NCBI RefSeq assembly: GCF_002277895.1
Contig: NZ_CP022998.1
Location: forward strand, 2,027,501-2,091,500
Reading direction: 5' to 3'
Length of the DNA: 64,000 nt
DNA from: Rhizobium sp. 11515TR
GTDB taxonomy: Bacteria; Pseudomonadota; Alphaproteobacteria; Rhizobiales; Rhizobiaceae
Part shown: positions 46,942 through 55,553 of the stretch, piece by piece
Position numbering within the stretch: position 1 is the stretch's first letter
How the letters are laid out: every line of letters starts with the position of its first letter
The notes under the pieces: generated by a model
Databases searched by the model: none
What the model saw: the letters and a program-made list of their open reading frames with translations, nothing else
What the model was told of the DNA's origin: nothing
Made by a program: the position numbers and the translations under genes

Positions 46942-48213
46942 TTATCCCTTCTTACCCAGCGCGCCGTTGTTGGTAATGGTGATGAAATCGGTTTCGTTGC
47001 CGGTTTCCGGTCCGACACCGGTATCGGAAATCGTCAGCGATGAACCGGCCGTCAGCAAATCCTCGATGCGGTGGCGGATATCGTCGGGAATGGTGATGCG
47101 ATTGAGCGCCTGTCCGGCTGCATCGAACGATTGCGATTGTTCCTCGCTGGTGATGCCGTAGCGCTTTTTCGTCTGCTTGCTCAGATCTTCTTCCAGCGTC
47201 ATGCCGAACCAGTCGGCCTTTCCGCTGATCCGGTCGATCGTGTTGGCGGTGAAGAAATGCACACCGAGCGCTTCTTGCGGTTCGGCGATAATGGCGGGGC
47301 CTTCGAAGAGCGGCTTGAAGTTCTGCCGGACCATGATCGCGCCGTTCGGCGGTTCGCCCTTGCCGGCGGCGGCATAGACTGCCTTCATCAGCGCGGGACT
47401 GACAAGGCCGCCCGTCGTCTTGATATCATGCGCCTTCTTGAAGTCTTCGATCGCCTGTACCGTTGCCGGTCCGAGCATGCCGTCAGGCGTTCCGGTGATG
47501 AAGCCCATTCCGTTCAGGATGCCCTGGAGGTCGCGCACGTTTTCGCGCAGGCCGCGCCGGGTGATGAGGATGCTGAGTGGCGCTGGATCGGCCGGTGGCG
47601 CTAGAGTCTCCTGTGCCTTCGGTATCTTGATCGAGGTTACGTCATTCGTCGCGACCTGCAGCGGTTGTGCCTGCGGCAGGAAGCTCGCGGTCATCGGACG
47701 GAGTTCGATGCCCGAAAACAGTGCCGGCGGTGGAGCTGCTAGCGGCTGGAACAGCATCGCGTTTTCGAATGGCTGCGGGACCAGCGGCTGATCGGCGATG
47801 ACGACATGTACGCCGCGCTCGGTCATCTGGTAAAGCATCTTGGCAAAGGCCTTCGGCATGCGCACGCAGCCATGCGATGCCGGATAATTCGGCACCGAGT
47901 TTGATTCATGCAGTGCGATCCCCGACCATGTCAGTCTTTGCATGAAGGGCATGGGCGCGGCCGAATAGAGATTGGACTCGTGATAGACCTTCTTTTCCAG
48001 AATGGAGAAGATGCCGCTGGGCGTCGTGTGGCCGCGCTTGCCGGTGGAAACCTTCGAAGTCGCGATCACCTTATCGCCGTCATAAACCGCAAGCGACTGC
48101 CTGTCTTTCGACACCACGATCTGCAGGGTGCGGGCATCCGGCGCGGCAAAGACGGGATGGGAAAGGGCGGTGGCTGACAGCAGCGCAAGCCCCAGCAACA
48201 AAAATGGCTTCAT
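46942..48213 (-). CDS. Secreted L,D-transpeptidase with peptidoglycan-binding domain
   Basis: 423 residues. Signal peptide MKPFLLLGLALLSATALS..VFA starts at ATG 48213; a TTG six codons upstream is less likely. A YkuD domain spans ~28-165 with His102 and the catalytic motif SHGCVRM (Cys116). A peptidoglycan-binding domain lies at ~230-290 (VRDLQGILNGMGFITGTPDGMLGPATVQAI). The C-terminal ~130 residues have no family I recognise. The enzyme class makes 3-3 cross-links or attaches proteins to peptidoglycan in the periplasm. Domain order (catalytic first) is the reverse of many family members. Confidence 0.92.
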   Translation of the reverse strand: MKPFLLLGLALLSATALSHPVFAAPDARTLQIVVSKDRQSLAVYDGDKVIATSKVSTGKRGHTTPSGIFSILEKKVYHESNLYSAAPMPFMQRLTWSGIALHESNSVPNYPASHGCVRMPKAFAKMLYQMTERGVHVVIADQPLVPQPFENAMLFQPLAAPPPALFSGIELRPMTASFLPQAQPLQVATNDVTSIKIPKAQETLAPPADPAPLSILITRRGLRENVRDLQGILNGMGFITGTPDGMLGPATVQAIEDFKKAHDIKTTGGLVSPALMKAVYAAAGKGEPPNGAIMVRQNFKPLFEGPAIIAEPQEALGVHFFTANTIDRISGKADWFGMTLEEDLSKQTKKRYGITSEEQSQSFDAAGQALNRITIPDDIRHRIEDLLTAGSSLTISDTGVGPETGNETDFITITNNGALGKKG

Positions 48214-48342
48214 AGACACAACCAAACGCAATACTCATTGTGCTTAAGGTTAGACTTGGAAGTTTAAGGAAGACTTGCCGAAAATCCATGCCATTTCCGC
48301 GTCCACGAAAGCGTGAGTTCGCCGAACGCCAGCCCAATGCGG

Positions 48343-48382
48343 CATCGCCGAAGCGGAGCGTTCAAACTCTGCTTTGGCGATG
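48343..48382. repeat. 16-bp imperfect hairpin between GH25 and L,D-transpeptidase genes
   Basis: CATCGCCGAAGCGGAG (48343-48358) and CTCTGCTTTGGCGATG (48367-48382) pair over 16 positions with two G-U pairs and an 8-base loop. It lies 26 bases past the end of the GH25 gene on its strand. No T run follows, so it is REP-like or an RNA-stabilising stem and not a classical terminator. Confidence 0.6.
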
Positions 48383-48407
48383 ATTGAAATCTTGAACTGA
48401 CAAGGAA

Positions 48408-49451
48408 TCAGTGGACGCTGGAAGCCACCCAGTTGTGCCAGTCCTGCTCGCTGCCGTGGAAAGCGTTAAGGTCGATCCTGCCTTCGACGCCGTGGGATAC
48501 GCCGGAGCCGGAATATTGCCAGAACAGCCATTTCCGGCCCGGATAGACCTTGGATGGATGTTGAGCCACGGCGCGCAGCCAGAAGGGGTAGTCGAGCAGT
48601 TCGCCGCTCAGATTGTCGCGATAGAAATCCGGAGCTGTGTAGACGATCGGGCGTTGGCCGTAATGCTTTTCCAGCTTGTCCATGAACACCTGCATCTTGG
48701 CGAGAACCTGCTCGCGCGAGGGCCGCCGCTTGCAGCTTGACTCGCCGTTCCATTCCACGTCGATGACAGGCGGCAGGGCTCCGGCTTCCTTCGGCACGTT
48801 GCGGATGAACCAGTCGGCCTGCTCCCCGGCAGTCCGGCACCAATAGAAGAAGTGATAGGCGCCATGCTTTAGACCTGCCTGCTGAGCGGCCCGCCAGTTC
48901 TTCTTGAACATGGGATCGAGATGATCGCCGCCATCGGTCGCCTTGATGTAGACGAAGTTCGCACCCTGGGTGCGCAGCGTATCCCAGTCGATCTCGCCCT
49001 GCCAGCGCGAGACGTCGACGCCATGGACGGCGAGCTTCCGGGGCGAGGTGGACGTACCGAAGTTGATAGGCTTGGCGTCGCGGAAGCGATGGCTGTAGAT
49101 CTGCATCGGCTGCTGCCGCAGGGCGCGGGGCATCGGGTTCGATGGAGAGAGCATGGCGAGCGGCCGCTGCAGCGGCACGGGTGCATCACGTTCGTCATTC
49201 TGATCGGAAGGCATGATCCCCTCCGGACGGAGGTTCGTCGGCATGGCGACTGCGAGAGCCTGCTGTCGCTCCACGCGCGAAACCGTTTCGCCGATTTCAA
49301 CCGACGGCACCGGCCTGCTGGTCTTTGCAATGGAACTCGTCACTTCTTTCGAAGGCGGTGCGGCTTGCGCGGCTTCGCGCTCACCTCGAGCGGCGCAGCC
49401 TGAAATCGTCAGGCAGGCGAGAAAAATGGTCGATACAGCCGATAGACGCAT
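48408..49451 (-). CDS. GH25-family muramidase lipoprotein
   Basis: 347 residues from ATG 49451. Lipoprotein signal ending in TISGC with acylated Cys19, a ~110-residue Pro/Arg-rich spacer, then a GH25 (Chalaropsis-type lysozyme) domain. The domain starts at VHGVDVSRWQGEIDWD with FVYIKATDGG, HGAYHFFYWC and the catalytic pair in PPVIDVEWN; it ends WQYSGSG...IDLNAF. The predicted activity is hydrolysis of the glycan backbone of peptidoglycan, tethered to a membrane. It lies next to and in the same direction as the L,D-transpeptidase gene, suggesting joint cell-wall remodelling. Confidence 0.92.
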   Translation of the reverse strand: MRLSAVSTIFLACLTISGCAARGEREAAQAAPPSKEVTSSIAKTSRPVPSVEIGETVSRVERQQALAVAMPTNLRPEGIMPSDQNDERDAPVPLQRPLAMLSPSNPMPRALRQQPMQIYSHRFRDAKPINFGTSTSPRKLAVHGVDVSRWQGEIDWDTLRTQGANFVYIKATDGGDHLDPMFKKNWRAAQQAGLKHGAYHFFYWCRTAGEQADWFIRNVPKEAGALPPVIDVEWNGESSCKRRPSREQVLAKMQVFMDKLEKHYGQRPIVYTAPDFYRDNLSGELLDYPFWLRAVAQHPSKVYPGRKWLFWQYSGSGVSHGVEGRIDLNAFHGSEQDWHNWVASSVH

Positions 49452-49641
49452 AGGAACCCGTACGCAAAACACACTCGGCGACGAGTTCACGCCGCCCGGA
49501 AGTCACAGAATCCAAGTCCTAATGGAAATTTACCAAAAAAGTTTGAATCCAAGCTTTTTCGCACGAAAGAATCGCGCGCGTCATGCAATTATTTGCGATG
49601 CAATCAAAAATCACCAGCCGGTGACTTATACTAAGTTATTG

Positions 49642-50931
49642 TTATTTATGGTTTCTATCGCCGAACGTGTAGCCGGTTTCGACTGTCTTATTGCCGAATT
49701 TTTCTCGCAACTTGTCCATGGCTGCTTCCGCAGCGGCCCGTCGCGTGGCCTGAACGTCGATAAGATCGGGTGGGTCTGCACGCCCGGCATGGCCAAGATC
49801 GGTCACGCCGATGCCGATGAGACGGAATTTCGTGCCGTCCGTTTCGGCTTCGAGCAGTCTCAGTCCGGTGCGGAAAATCCGATCTGCAAGCAGGGTCGGA
49901 TCTTCCAGCCGACGATTACGCGTGCGGACCTTGAAATCCGAGGTTTTGAGCTTCAGCACGACGGTCTGGCCGGCAATGCCGCTGCGCTTCAGACGTCGTG
50001 AAACCTTCTCGGAGAGATCGCGCAGGATCGGCACGAGATCCTCATGGCGCCAGATATCTTCGAAGAAGGTGGTTTCGGAGGACACGCTTTTCGCCGCTTC
50101 GTTAGGATGGACGGTTCGGTCGTCGATCCCTCGTGAGAGACGGAAAAGCCGCTGCCCAATTACGCCGTAACGGCGCATGAGATCGCCTTCCTCCATGGTC
50201 TGCAATTGGCCGATAGTGCGGATGCCATCACTTTCGAGCGTCGCGGCAAAGGCCTTGCCGACACCCCATATCGTCGTGACTGGCCGTGGCTCCAGAAAGG
50301 AGAGGGCCTCTTCCTTGCCGATGACGGAGAAGCCTCGCGGCTTCTGCAGGTCGGAGGCCACCTTGGCGAGGAACTTGCAGTAGGAAAGCCCGACGGAGAT
50401 GGTAATGCCGATTTCCTGCTCCACCCGCTTGGCGAACTTGGCGAGAATGCGAGCCGGCGGATCGTGATGGAGCCGCTGGGTGCCCTCGAGTTCAAGAAAG
50501 GCTTCATCGATCGAAAGCGGCTGAACCAGCGGCGTCAGGTCCTGCATCATGCCTCGAACCTCGCGGCCGACGCGGACGTATTTCTCCATGTTTGGACGGA
50601 TGACGATAGCCTGTGGGCAGGCTTCCAGCGCCTTGAACATCGGCATGGCGGAGCGCACCCCATGGATGCGGGCGATATAGCAGGCTGTGGAGACGACGCC
50701 GCGCTTGCCGCCACCGATGATGACAGGCTTGTCGGCCAACTCCGGATTGTCACGTTTCTCGATGGAGGCATAAAAGGCATCGCAATCGATATGCGCCAGC
50801 GTCAGTGCGTAGAGTTCTCGGTGGTAAACGAGGCGAGGGCTGCCGCAGCTTCGACAGCGCGTGCGCGTGGCCGATTGCTCGCTCAAGCAATCGCGACAGA
50901 AGCCGGAAATCTTGTCGGGCGCATGGGTCAT
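49642..50931 (-). CDS. dinB: DNA polymerase IV (DinB) with N-terminal zinc ribbon
   Basis: 429 residues. Y-family translesion polymerase: [19 protein letters not shown] (catalytic Asp), [13 protein letters not shown] (catalytic Asp-Glu), helix-hairpin-helix [19 protein letters not shown], and a little-finger domain. An extra N-terminal ~35 residues carry two CxxC pairs (Cys12/15 and Cys26/29; FCRDC and CRSCG), a probable zinc ribbon. The start is ATG 50931 because the LexA box ends 8 bases upstream; a longer frame to 51204 would read through the operator. Expression should be SOS-induced. Confidence 0.94.
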   Translation of the reverse strand: MTHAPDKISGFCRDCLSEQSATRTRCRSCGSPRLVYHRELYALTLAHIDCDAFYASIEKRDNPELADKPVIIGGGKRGVVSTACYIARIHGVRSAMPMFKALEACPQAIVIRPNMEKYVRVGREVRGMMQDLTPLVQPLSIDEAFLELEGTQRLHHDPPARILAKFAKRVEQEIGITISVGLSYCKFLAKVASDLQKPRGFSVIGKEEALSFLEPRPVTTIWGVGKAFAATLESDGIRTIGQLQTMEEGDLMRRYGVIGQRLFRLSRGIDDRTVHPNEAAKSVSSETTFFEDIWRHEDLVPILRDLSEKVSRRLKRSGIAGQTVVLKLKTSDFKVRTRNRRLEDPTLLADRIFRTGLRLLEAETDGTKFRLIGIGVTDLGHAGRADPPDLIDVQATRRAAAEAAMDKLREKFGNKTVETGYTFGDRNHK

Positions 50932-50938
50932 GAAACGA

Positions 50939-50953
50939 GAACAAAAATTGAAC
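50939..50953 (-). promoter_or_regulatory. LexA (SOS) box of dinB
   Basis: GAAC-N7-GAAC on the plus strand (GAACAAAAATTGAAC), i.e. GTTC-N7-GTTC read toward dinB. It lies 8 bases upstream of the dinB ATG and 62 bases upstream of the divergent acetyltransferase gene, so it could affect both. Confidence 0.85.
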
Positions 50954-51014
50954 GTCGTCACTTTATGTTTTAAGCTCGCGAGTCTCAAGCTGGAAAACTG
51001 CCGGGGAGGCGGGA

Positions 51015-51593
51015 GTGCAGAATTTAATCGTGCAGCCGTTGACGCCAGGCCGATGGGACGATTTCGAAACGTTATTCGGGCCAAGCGGCGCCTGCTATGG
51101 CTGTTGGTGTACCTATTTCCGCGTGCCGACATCGCAGCGCAAGACGATGGACGCAGCAGCAAAGAAGCAGTTGATCCACGAGCGAATCTCGGCTGGGCCG
51201 CCACCCGGACTTCTGGGCTATAGCGACGGTCAGCCGATCGCCTGGGTGCAGGTTGGTCCGCGCGCCGAGCTGCCGCAATGGAACTCGCCGAAAACGGTAT
51301 CGCGTCCCCTCGATCCAGCCGATGCGGAAGACGGCTCGGTCTGGGCAGTAAGCTGCTTCTTCATAAATTCGAAGGATCGCGGCAAGGGGCACAGCCATCG
51401 CATGCTGTCGGAGGCCGTGAATTTCGCCCGCGCTTCCGGCGCGCGGCTGCTGGAGGGCTGTCCGATCGAGCGTACGAAGCAGTCGAAATCCGTCGGCCTC
51501 TATGTTGGCTCGCAGCGCATCTTCGAGGCCGCCGGGTTTTCTGAAGTTGCGAAGCGGAAGGATGGCAGGCCCCTGATGCGCCTGGTCCTTTGA
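51015..51593 (+). CDS. GNAT family N-acetyltransferase
   Basis: 192 residues from a GTG start with GGGGAGGCGGG upstream. N-terminal part with a Cys-rich patch ([11 protein letters not shown], ~27-37) seen in a GNAT subgroup; central beta-strands ([14 protein letters not shown]) and a CoA-binding segment ([20 protein letters not shown], ~113-132, with the KGH equivalent of the Q/RxxGxG/A loop). The acceptor is unknown. Divergent from dinB across an 83-base region with the LexA box. Confidence 0.85.
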   Translation: MQNLIVQPLTPGRWDDFETLFGPSGACYGCWCTYFRVPTSQRKTMDAAAKKQLIHERISAGPPPGLLGYSDGQPIAWVQVGPRAELPQWNSPKTVSRPLDPADAEDGSVWAVSCFFINSKDRGKGHSHRMLSEAVNFARASGARLLEGCPIERTKQSKSVGLYVGSQRIFEAAGFSEVAKRKDGRPLMRLVL

Positions 51594-51614
51594 AAGGTGG
51601 TGGTTCGGGTGAAG

Positions 51615-52262
51615 TCAGCGCGAGATGTGAGCGTGGATCAGCGGTGCTGCCTGACCCCATTCATTGGCTTGCGGAATGCCGGCGGCCACAGTGGGCGCCA
51701 TTCGGTGAACGATGGAGTCCGGTTTCAGATTGATGAGGAGGCATCCCGGGACATATTCGCTGACCGAATGCAGGTTGTGGGCCATGTCGTCGACGAAGGC
51801 GACGGGCATCTCGCGCTGTCGATGCAGCGAACGCACGATCGGCCCCTTCGGCTGCAGCGACGCGAGCAGCGGATAGGCAAGCTCGAGTCTGTCGAGCAAT
51901 CGCCGCCTCTGTTCCCAGAACTGCGGTGGCATGGCGGTGAGGAAAACGATGTCAGCGTCTTTCGAGAATTCGCCGAGCGTATCGACCACTCGATCGAGTG
52001 GTGTCTGCCATTGTTCCTGCGCCTCGAAGAAGGCCTCGATCAGCCGGTGGACATCCTTTTCTTCCAGCGCGGAACCGTTGGCCTTGGAGACGATGTTGCC
52101 TGTCAGCCGGAACGAACGCGGCAGGAATTCATGGCCTTCGGCCTCGATGAAGGTCAGGAAGGGCGCAAAGAAGTGCAGGACGACGTCGTCGACATCGCAA
52201 ACGATCAACGGCCGCTCCTGGAGCCGGATATGCGATACGTCGAATTCGATCGGGGCATCCAT
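51615..52262 (-). CDS. HAD-like hydrolase
   Basis: 215 residues from ATG 52262, directly after the DUF3572 gene on the same strand. HAD motif I CDVDDVV (Asp23 and Asp25), motif II VFLTAMPP, a later Lys (KGPIVRS) and motif IV AFVDDMAHNL. This order fits a small phosphatase of the haloacid dehalogenase superfamily. The substrate is unknown. No membrane segment. It converges with the acetyltransferase gene with 21 bases between. Confidence 0.8.
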   Translation of the reverse strand: MDAPIEFDVSHIRLQERPLIVCDVDDVVLHFFAPFLTFIEAEGHEFLPRSFRLTGNIVSKANGSALEEKDVHRLIEAFFEAQEQWQTPLDRVVDTLGEFSKDADIVFLTAMPPQFWEQRRRLLDRLELAYPLLASLQPKGPIVRSLHRQREMPVAFVDDMAHNLHSVSEYVPGCLLINLKPDSIVHRMAPTVAAGIPQANEWGQAAPLIHAHISR

Positions 52263-52264
52263 GA

Positions 52265-52573
52265 TCAATATTCTCCAGAGGCAAGGCCGGGCGGCGAAAA
52301 ATGCGCCGATGCAGTGGCGACCGCCTCCGGCGCAATGCCGCTGGCCTCGCAGAAGGCCAGCAATGTCGGTTCATGGTTCATGAGGAAATCGAGCATGCCG
52401 GCAAGAAAGGCGGGCTCGTTGATGGCGTTGCGCACCTGTGCCGGCTCTATGCCGGTCAGCGCCAAGAAGCGGCCGAACATATCCGGTTCATTGGCCAGCC
52501 AGCCGAGTACGGCAATGGCAGTCTCTTGCGGGTCGGCCGCGCTCTTCTTCGGGTTCTTGAAGTTACTTTGCAT
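52265..52573 (-). CDS. DUF3572 family protein
   Basis: 102 residues, helical and acidic: ETAIAVLGWLANEPDMFGRFLALTGI, AGMLDFLMNHEPTLLAFC. This matches the DUF3572 family conserved beside divK in rhizobia. It is divergent from divK, whose coding start is 131 bases away. Function unknown. Confidence 0.85.
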   Translation of the reverse strand: MQSNFKNPKKSAADPQETAIAVLGWLANEPDMFGRFLALTGIEPAQVRNAINEPAFLAGMLDFLMNHEPTLLAFCEASGIAPEAVATASAHFSPPGLASGEY

Positions 52574-52704
52574 TTTGAAGGGTGAGTTACCTATTTTTCA
52601 ACCAAATGCCGGTAGTTTGCGATTCAAGTATTTCTGGAATCGGTTCCTCGCGACCCTATATTTCGAGAGAATGGATGCAATACCGGATGCAGGGACAGCT
52701 TTCC

Positions 52705-53076
52705 ATGCCTAAGCAGGTAATGATTGTAGAAGACAATGAGCTGAATATGAAGCTCTTTCGCGATCTGATCGAGGCTTCCGGCTACACGACGATCCAGACC
52801 CGCAATGGCATGGAAGCGCTCGATCTCGCGCGCAAGCATCGCCCAGACCTGATTCTCATGGATATCCAGCTGCCGGAGGTTTCCGGCCTGGAGGTCACCA
52901 AGTGGCTGAAGGAAGACGACGATCTTCATGTGATCCCCGTGATCGCAGTCACAGCCTTCGCCATGAAGGGCGATGAGGAGCGCATTCGTCAGGGCGGTTG
53001 CGAGGCCTATGTCTCGAAGCCGATTTCGGTGCCGAAATTCATTGAGACCATAAAGACCTATCTGGGCGACGCCTAA
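52705..53076 (+). CDS. divK: Cell-cycle response regulator DivK
   Basis: 123 residues: a stand-alone receiver domain with acidic pocket Glu9/Asp10 (VEDNE), phospho-acceptor Asp53 (LMDIQLPE), Thr in AVTAFA and Lys in VSKP. Alphaproteobacterial DivK relays signals of DivJ and PleC to the DivL-CckA-CtrA cell-cycle pathway. The start ([15 protein letters not shown]) is taken at 52705 by family length; the frame is open 41 codons further up. pleD follows after 16 bases, the order known from Caulobacter and rhizobia. Confidence 0.95.
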   Translation: MPKQVMIVEDNELNMKLFRDLIEASGYTTIQTRNGMEALDLARKHRPDLILMDIQLPEVSGLEVTKWLKEDDDLHVIPVIAVTAFAMKGDEERIRQGGCEAYVSKPISVPKFIETIKTYLGDA

Positions 53077-53092
53077 TGATGGGGAAGAGCTG

Positions 53093-54466
53093 ATGACCGC
53101 ACGCATTCTGGTAGTCGACGATATTCCGGCCAATGTGAAGCTTCTGGAAGCGCGGCTGCTTGCCGAATATTTCGAAGTGCTGACAGCCGAAGACGGCTTG
53201 AAGGCGCTCGCCATTTGCGCGGGCACGCAGGTTGATCTCATCCTCCTCGATATCATGATGCCCGGCATGGATGGTTTTGAGGTGTGCGAACGCCTGAAAT
53301 CCGATCCCCGCACCGCCCATATCCCCGTCGTCATGGTCACGGCGCTCGATCAGCCTGCCGACCGTGTGCGCGGCCTGAAGGCCGGTGCCGACGATTTCCT
53401 GACCAAGCCGGTCAACGACCTGCAGCTCATTTCGCGCGTCAAGAGCCTGCTTCGCTTGAAGACATTGAGCGACGAGCTGCATATGCGCAACGAGACCGCG
53501 CGCAATTTCGGTATTGACGATCTGATGCGGGCTGGCGATGGTCGCACCGAGGAAGCCGGCCAGGTACTGCTGGTCGATGGCCGCGCCAATTCGCAGGAGC
53601 GCATCATCCGCACGCTCAAGCCGATCGCCCAGGTCGTTGCGATGTCCGATCCGCAGGCCGCCCTGTTCGAGGCCGCCGAACGGCCGTTCGAGCTGGTCAT
53701 CGTCAATTCGAATTTCGACGACTACGACCCGCTGCGGCTCTGCTCGCAGCTTCGTTCGCTGGAGCGCACGCGTTTTCTGCCCGTACTGCTGGTGACGGAG
53801 CAGGGCGCAGACGACATGATCGTCCGCGCGCTGGATCTCGGCGTCAACGACTATATCGTCCGGCCGATCGATCCGAATGAACTCGTCGCACGCTGTCTCA
53901 CGCAGATACGCCGCAAACGCTATAATGATCGCCTGCGCGCCAGCGTACAGCAGACGATCGAGCTTGCCGTCACCGATGCGCTCACCGGCCTGCACAACAG
54001 GCGCTATCTCGACAATCATCTCAAGGTGCTTTTCGACCGCTCCTTGGCGCGGGGCCGGCCGCTCTCGATATTGATTACCGATATCGATCGCTTCAAGACC
54101 GTCAACGACACCCATGGCCATGATGCCGGCGATGAAGTTCTCAAGGAGTTTGCCGCGAGAATCCGTTCCACGGTACGCGGCGCAGATCTCGCATGCCGTT
54201 ATGGGGGCGAGGAGTTCGTTGTGGTCATGCCGGATACGCCTGCCGATACGGCCGCCGCAGTCGCAGAACGACTACGCGCTGCGGTAGAAAATATGCCCGT
54301 GAAATTACGCGAAAGCGGTGTTGCGCTTAACATCACCGCATCCTTCGGAATTTCGTGCCGTTTGGAGACAATCGAGACACCGGAGCAGTTGATGAAGCAG
54401 GCGGACCTTGCGCTTTACGAGGCCAAAAGAGCAGGACGCAACAGGGTTGTAGCTTCTGCGGCCTAG
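53093..54466 (+). CDS. pleD: PleD, response regulator diguanylate cyclase
   Basis: 457 residues. Receiver 1 (~1-125) has phospho-acceptor Asp53 (LLDIMMPG). Receiver 2 (~150-275) has Asn in the acceptor strand (VIVNSNFDD), so it is an adaptor, as in Caulobacter PleD. The GGDEF domain (~290-457) has active site GGEEF (371-375) and an inhibitory I-site RGAD five residues upstream. It makes cyclic di-GMP at the pole during the swarmer-to-stalked type transition. Cotranscribed with divK. Confidence 0.96.
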   Translation: MTARILVVDDIPANVKLLEARLLAEYFEVLTAEDGLKALAICAGTQVDLILLDIMMPGMDGFEVCERLKSDPRTAHIPVVMVTALDQPADRVRGLKAGADDFLTKPVNDLQLISRVKSLLRLKTLSDELHMRNETARNFGIDDLMRAGDGRTEEAGQVLLVDGRANSQERIIRTLKPIAQVVAMSDPQAALFEAAERPFELVIVNSNFDDYDPLRLCSQLRSLERTRFLPVLLVTEQGADDMIVRALDLGVNDYIVRPIDPNELVARCLTQIRRKRYNDRLRASVQQTIELAVTDALTGLHNRRYLDNHLKVLFDRSLARGRPLSILITDIDRFKTVNDTHGHDAGDEVLKEFAARIRSTVRGADLACRYGGEEFVVVMPDTPADTAAAVAERLRAAVENMPVKLRESGVALNITASFGISCRLETIETPEQLMKQADLALYEAKRAGRNRVVASAA

Positions 54467-54520
54467 GGACGAGTGGCGGAGAAATGCGGCCGCCCATGAA
54501 TATTGAGGGTATTTTTCAAG

Positions 54521-54546
54521 TTTTGAACAACAATTCAAAATTTTTT
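54521..54546 (+). terminator. Candidate terminator of divK-pleD
   Basis: TTTTGAA, loop CAACAA, TTCAAAA (54521-54540) followed by six T. The 7-bp stem is AT-rich and therefore weak. Confidence 0.4.
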
Positions 54547-54959
54547 GTTCTTTATCCTGCGGGCATCACCACATAGGCCAGTTTTAAAGAAACGCTGCAT
54601 ACTTATACTTTTGAATTTAGCATATACCTTCGCTTTTCGGGTGCTTTCGGAATATTCTTGTCGTGTCGGCATATAGTTTTGTTTTGTTGGCGGCGTGTCG
54701 ATGAGATGTCCGTTGGAAGGTGACGGATTAACTAAATGTAATTTGTATATTCAAATGCTCTTGAATATCTGTATTCGATCTTTTCTAGCAAAGGAGGAAT
54801 TATCACTTTATTCTTGATAGGTTCTTGAGTTTATTTCACTAAGACTATCAGACATTCCTTTCCACCAAAGTCATGAATTTTAACCATCCGAGCAGACAAG
54901 CATTTTTTATCATTAAGAATTTGTTGATTTTCTTTCGATTTCGCGCGAATTTAGTCCCG

Positions 54960-55138
54960 TACATGGACAACTCGCAAGGGTTCCGAGATACCCCATGATG
55001 CTCAGGTCCGCCGCATCTCCTGGGTCGTGGGGTCGGTCGGCTGGCAGGCAGAAGATAACGGTTCCTCGTGCCGTTTTGCAGGCTAGCCGGCCCCCAATTT
55101 TAAAACGCCGCTCTCCGTTCATCGAAGGCGGCGTTTTT
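54960..55138 (+). ncRNA. Possible small RNA before an orphan terminator
   Basis: A GC-richer island (about 54990-55100) inside AT-rich DNA ends at a strong plus-strand terminator that belongs to no gene. Local pairings such as GGGTT...GATACCCC are possible. The 5' end and any promoter are uncertain. Confidence 0.3.
55102..55138 (+). terminator. Strong intrinsic terminator without an upstream gene
   Basis: AAAACGCCGC (55102-55111) pairs with GCGGCGTTTT (55128-55137), continuing into TTTTTCTTTT. Ten perfect pairs, GC core, and T run: a classical rho-independent terminator. Confidence 0.85.
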
Positions 55139-55233
55139 CTTTTCTACCGACACGGTGGGCCATTGCTCCACGCGGGAATTTTCTAACTGACATCGCAAAA
55201 TCGAGCGCCGATCGAGACGGTGCCGGCAAAACA

Positions 55234-55268
55234 AAAAAGGCGCTAACCCGCAGGTTTAGCGCCTTTTT
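55234..55268 (-). terminator. Terminator of rpmG (works both ways)
   Basis: AAAAAGGCGCTAA (55234-55246) and TTAGCGCCTTTTT (55256-55268) are 13-bp arms. On the minus strand it follows the rpmG stop by about 21 bases and ends in a T run. Confidence 0.88.
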
Positions 55269-55289
55269 GTAACCTAAAGTTTAGGGAAC

Positions 55290-55457
55290 TTACTTGATCT
55301 TCGTTTCCTTGAACTCGACATGCTTCTTAGCGATCGGGTCGTACTTCGTCTTCGTCATCTTGTCCGTCATCGTACGGCTGTTCTTCGTCGTGACGTAGAA
55401 GAAACCGGTGTCGGCCGTCGACAGCAGCTTGATCTTGATTGTGGTAGCCTTGGCCAT
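55290..55457 (-). CDS. rpmG: 50S ribosomal protein L33
   Basis: 55 residues ([20 protein letters not shown]... ending FKETKIK). Zinc-free L33 type: the CxxC pairs of the C+ form are missing. The start at 55457 is certain by family and by AGGAC just upstream; the frame is open beyond it. It is followed by a strong terminator. Confidence 0.97.
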   Translation of the reverse strand: MAKATTIKIKLLSTADTGFFYVTTKNSRTMTDKMTKTKYDPIAKKHVEFKETKIK

Positions 55458-55553
55458 GGTCGTCCTGCCTTTAATAAAAATGAACGCCGTGGACGGCCAG
55501 TGCGGAGGTCCACGGCGAATTCTGGCGCGAAAATACAAATCGCGCCCGAAAAG

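Larger units (their letters stand above)
54467..55289. other. Long AT-rich intergenic region after pleD
   Basis: About 820 bases with no convincing protein gene. Contains a weak terminator after pleD (54521-54546), a long AT-rich stretch (54540-54960), a possible small RNA ending at the terminator 55102-55138, and the rpmG terminator. A perfect ribosome-site-like AAAGGAGGA at 54790-54798 has no usable start codon behind it. Confidence 0.6.

Noticed and set aside
50932-51204. N-terminal extension of DinB to 51204
   Set aside because: It would place the LexA operator and the divergent GNAT start inside the gene; ATG 50931 is the consistent start.
54790-54798. Perfect AAAGGAGGA ribosome-site-like sequence
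   Set aside because: No ATG or GTG at a usable distance; the nearest TTG frame closes after four codons.
54995-55186. 63-codon plus-strand frame across the orphan terminator
   Set aside because: It reads through the terminator stem and T run, lacks a ribosome site and has no family.
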